The notes beneath the pieces were generated by a model, which had not been told where the DNA came from, did not search any database, and was given only the letters and a program-made list of their open reading frames with translations. From positions 620,001 to 684,000 of the forward strand of contig NZ_CP029194.1 in the NCBI RefSeq assembly GCF_008642375.1: 64,000 nt of DNA. The letters run 5' to 3'. The DNA is from Streptomyces venezuelae. Lineage in GTDB: Bacteria; Actinomycetota; Actinomycetes; Streptomycetales; Streptomycetaceae. The position numbers were made by a program, and so were the translations under genes. Positions 61,809 through 64,000 of the stretch are shown in pieces (the stretch's first letter is position 1; every line of letters begins with the position of its first letter).

Positions 61809-62725
61809 CCGCGCCGATCACCACCGAGGTCCCGCGCCCTCCCGCGCGGCCCGCCACCCCCGCCCCCGTGCCCACGGCCCGGCGCGGCCGCACCTCCCGG
61901 GCGGGCCGCACCCTGCACGCGGGTCCCGTCGCCTACGCGATCCTGATCCTCGCGGTCCTGGCCTCGGCGTTCCCCTTCTACTGGACCCTCGTCGCCGCGA
62001 GCCGCTCCAACGCCGATCTGGCGCAGGTCCCGCCGTCGCTGCTGCCCGGCCCGAACCTGATCCGCAACTTCGAGGCCGTGCTCGAAGAGGCGGACATCGG
62101 CAAGGCCCTGCTCAACTCGCTGATCGTCTCCGGTTCGATCACCCTCGGCACCGTGCTGTGCTGCACGCTCGCCGGTTTCGCCTTCGCCAAGCTCCGCTTC
62201 CGCGGCCGGGGCGCCCTGCTCGCGGTCACCGTGGGCACCATGATGATCCCGCCCCAGCTCGGGGTGATCCCGCTGTTCATGATGGTCGCCGAGCTCGGGT
62301 GGGTGAACCAGCTCCAGTCGGTGATCCTGCCGGGTCTCGTCTCCGCCTTCGGTGTCTTCTTCATGCGGCAGTACCTCGTCCAGACGCTGCCGGACGAGCT
62401 GATCGAGGCGGCCCGGGTCGACGGCGCGTCCACCGCCCGGATCTTCTGGTCGATCGTGGTACCGATCGCCCGGCCCGGCATGGCGGTGCTCGGACTGCTG
62501 ACCTTCATGGCCGCCTGGAACGACTTCTTCTGGCCGATCGTCGCCCTGACCTCCTCCGAGCCGACCGTCCAGGTCGCCCTGCGCCAGCTCGGCGGCGGCT
62601 ACGTCCACGACCAGTCCGTGATCATGGCGGGCACGCTGCTCGGCACCCTGCCGGTGCTGCTGGTCTTCGGCCTGCTCGGCCGGCAGATCGTCGGCGGCAT
62701 CATGCAGGGCGCGGTCAAGGGCTGA
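61805..62725 (+). CDS. Beta-glucoside ABC transporter permease 2, CebG-like
   Basis: The 306-residue MalG-type permease has a Pro/Arg-rich leader of about 38 residues and six helices. The EAA loop is DELIEAARVDGASTARIFWS, then IVVPIARPGMAVLGL, and the end is IVGGIMQGAVKG, as in CebG. It overlaps the preceding permease by 4 nt (ATGA). The beta-glucosidase gene follows after 60 nt. Confidence 0.92.
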   Translation: MTAPITTEVPRPPARPATPAPVPTARRGRTSRAGRTLHAGPVAYAILILAVLASAFPFYWTLVAASRSNADLAQVPPSLLPGPNLIRNFEAVLEEADIGKALLNSLIVSGSITLGTVLCCTLAGFAFAKLRFRGRGALLAVTVGTMMIPPQLGVIPLFMMVAELGWVNQLQSVILPGLVSAFGVFFMRQYLVQTLPDELIEAARVDGASTARIFWSIVVPIARPGMAVLGLLTFMAAWNDFFWPIVALTSSEPTVQVALRQLGGGYVHDQSVIMAGTLLGTLPVLLVFGLLGRQIVGGIMQGAVKG

Positions 62726-62785
62726 CGCCACCCCCGCGCCCCTCACTTCGCCAACAGACCTCTCACCAACGGGAGTTCCCACCTC

Positions 62786-64000
62786 ATGACCGCGCTCGAC
62801 GCTCGCCCCGACAGCCCGACCGCTCTCCGGTTCCCGCAGGGGTTCCGCTGGGGCACCGCCACGGCGGCGTACCAGATCGAGGGTGCCGCAGCCGAGGACG
62901 GCCGTACCCCGTCCGTCTGGGACACCTTCAGCCGCACGCCGGGCAAGGTGCGCAACGGCGACACCGGCGACATCGCCGCCGACCACTACCACCGGCTCGA
63001 CGAGGACATCGCCCTGATGCGGCGGCTCGGGGTCAGCGACTACCGCTTCTCGATCGCCTGGCCTCGGGTCGTTCCCACCGGCAGCGGACCGGTCAACGCC
63101 AAGGGGCTCGACTTCTACCGGCGGCTCGTCGACGGGCTGCTCGAGGCCGGCATCCGGCCCGTGGCGACGCTCTACCACTGGGACCTGCCCCAGGAGCTGG
63201 AGTCCGAGACCGGCGGCTCGCCCGCGGGAGGCGGCTGGGCGCGGCGGGAGACCGCGTACCGCTTCGCCGAGTACGCAGGCGTCATGGCGGACGCGCTCGG
63301 CGACCGGGTGGCGACCTGGACCACGCTCAACGAGCCCTGGTGCGCGGCCTTCCTCGGCTACGGCAACGGCGTGCACGCCCCGGGGCGCACCGACGCCCTC
63401 GCCTCGCTGCGCGCCGCCCACCACCTCAACCTGGCCCACGGTCTCGCGGCCCGCGTGCTGCGCGGGGCGCTGCCTGCCTCCGCGGAGGTGTCCCTGACGC
63501 TCAACCTGCATGCGGTCAGGGCCCTTTCGGAGTCGCCCGAGGACCGGGACGCGGCCCGCCGGATCGACGCCGTCGGCAACCGGATCTTCCTCGACCCGGT
63601 CTTCCACGGCCGGCTGCCCGAGGACCTGGTCCGCGACACGGCCGGGATCACGGACTGGTCCTTCGTCCAGGACGGCGACCTGGCGACGGCGGCCGCGCCG
63701 ATCGACTCGCTGGGCATCAACTACTACTCCCCCTCGGTCGTCGCGGCCGGCAGCTCCGGGTCCCCCTCACCGTGGGCGGGCGCCGAGCGGCACGTACGGT
63801 TCGAGCCGGCGCCCGGGCCGCGCACCGCGATGGACTGGCCGGTCGACGCGAACGGGCTGTACGAGCTCCTCGTCCGGCTGCGGGACGAACTGCCGGGCGT
63901 GCCGCTGGTGGTGACGGAGAACGGGGCGGCGTACGACGACTACGCGGACCCGTCGGGGAACGTGAAGGACCCGGAGCGGGTGGCCTATCTGCACGCGCAC
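62786..64000 (+). CDS. GH1 beta-glucosidase, BglC-like (cut by the window end)
   Basis: The first 405 residues of a GH1 enzyme are present, with no stop before the edge; a full one has about 470. Motifs in order: [20 protein letters not shown] (N-terminal GH1 signature), [20 protein letters not shown], acid/base Glu183 in [17 protein letters not shown], and nucleophile Glu378 in VTENG. There is no signal peptide, so it hydrolyses imported disaccharides in the cytoplasm. It follows cebG as bglC does in the known ceb loci and may release the true inducer or remove it. ATG 62786 has GGGAG about 10 nt upstream. Confidence 0.93.
   Translation, partial: MTALDARPDSPTALRFPQGFRWGTATAAYQIEGAAAEDGRTPSVWDTFSRTPGKVRNGDTGDIAADHYHRLDEDIALMRRLGVSDYRFSIAWPRVVPTGSGPVNAKGLDFYRRLVDGLLEAGIRPVATLYHWDLPQELESETGGSPAGGGWARRETAYRFAEYAGVMADALGDRVATWTTLNEPWCAAFLGYGNGVHAPGRTDALASLRAAHHLNLAHGLAARVLRGALPASAEVSLTLNLHAVRALSESPEDRDAARRIDAVGNRIFLDPVFHGRLPEDLVRDTAGITDWSFVQDGDLATAAAPIDSLGINYYSPSVVAAGSSGSPSPWAGAERHVRFEPAPGPRTAMDWPVDANGLYELLVRLRDELPGVPLVVTENGAAYDDYADPSGNVKDPERVAYLHAH

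Overview
This window looks like a piece of a Streptomyces chromosome. It is very GC-rich with strong third-position G/C bias, many starts are GTG or TTG behind GGAGG-like ribosome binding sites, and exported proteins carry twin-arginine or long Ala-rich signal peptides. It also holds classic actinomycete loci: a pca operon, a HelR-type helicase behind a rifamycin-associated element, TerD and CebR/ceb-like genes. I see no rRNA, tRNA, insertion sequence, phage gene, CRISPR array or antibiotic cluster. One leucine TTA codon stands out (1787-1789).

Layout. 1-5.5 kb: the start of a class V aminotransferase, a VOC protein, a large secreted beta-helix/CBM32 protein and a DUF2071 protein. 5.7-14.4 kb: a small secreted protein, a TerD protein, a MarR remnant, the 20-bp element and helR, an exported L-amino-acid oxidase, a SulP transporter and an MMPL-like remnant. 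14.4-25.6 kb: an FAD amine oxidoreductase, then the protocatechuate operon pcaIJFHGBL-pobA read leftwards. A tandem-IclR regulator is divergent from it across a nested palindrome. PobA makes protocatechuate, PcaHG opens the ring, PcaB and PcaL lead to 3-oxoadipate, and PcaIJ and PcaF yield succinyl-CoA and acetyl-CoA.

25.6-35.2 kb: a LysE exporter, an EF-hand protein, an ABM membrane protein, an acyl-CoA ligase, a CUT2-type sugar ABC transporter, a DUF6328 protein, a BCCT osmolyte transporter with an inverted repeat just before its start, and an SRPBCC protein. 35.4-42.3 kb: a single-chain nitrate reductase/flavoprotein reductase with a GlnR-like site, an ankyrin protein whose 5' end abuts 19 perfect copies of a heptamer, and a secreted pectate lyase with a LacI-type operator.

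42.4-52.8 kb: a carbohydrate locus with a secreted six-hairpin-type glycosidase translationally coupled to a class V aminotransferase. Divergent from it are an ABC importer, a GH36-like alpha-galactosidase and a LacI regulator, every junction overlapping by 4 nt. 52.8-55.0 kb: a GntR regulator and an exported amidohydrolase, separated by two perfect 13-bp operators. 55.1-64 kb: a second LacI locus (CebR-like regulator, GH81 endo-1,3-beta-glucanase, CebEFG-like transporter, GH1 beta-glucosidase cut by the window end) tied together by three GAGCGCTC palindromes. This suggests uptake and intracellular hydrolysis of beta-1,3-gluco-oligosaccharides.

Only two gene-free stretches slightly exceed 300 bases: 40412-40737 (heptamer array, promoter and operator) and 59025-59338 (GH81 promoter and two operators).
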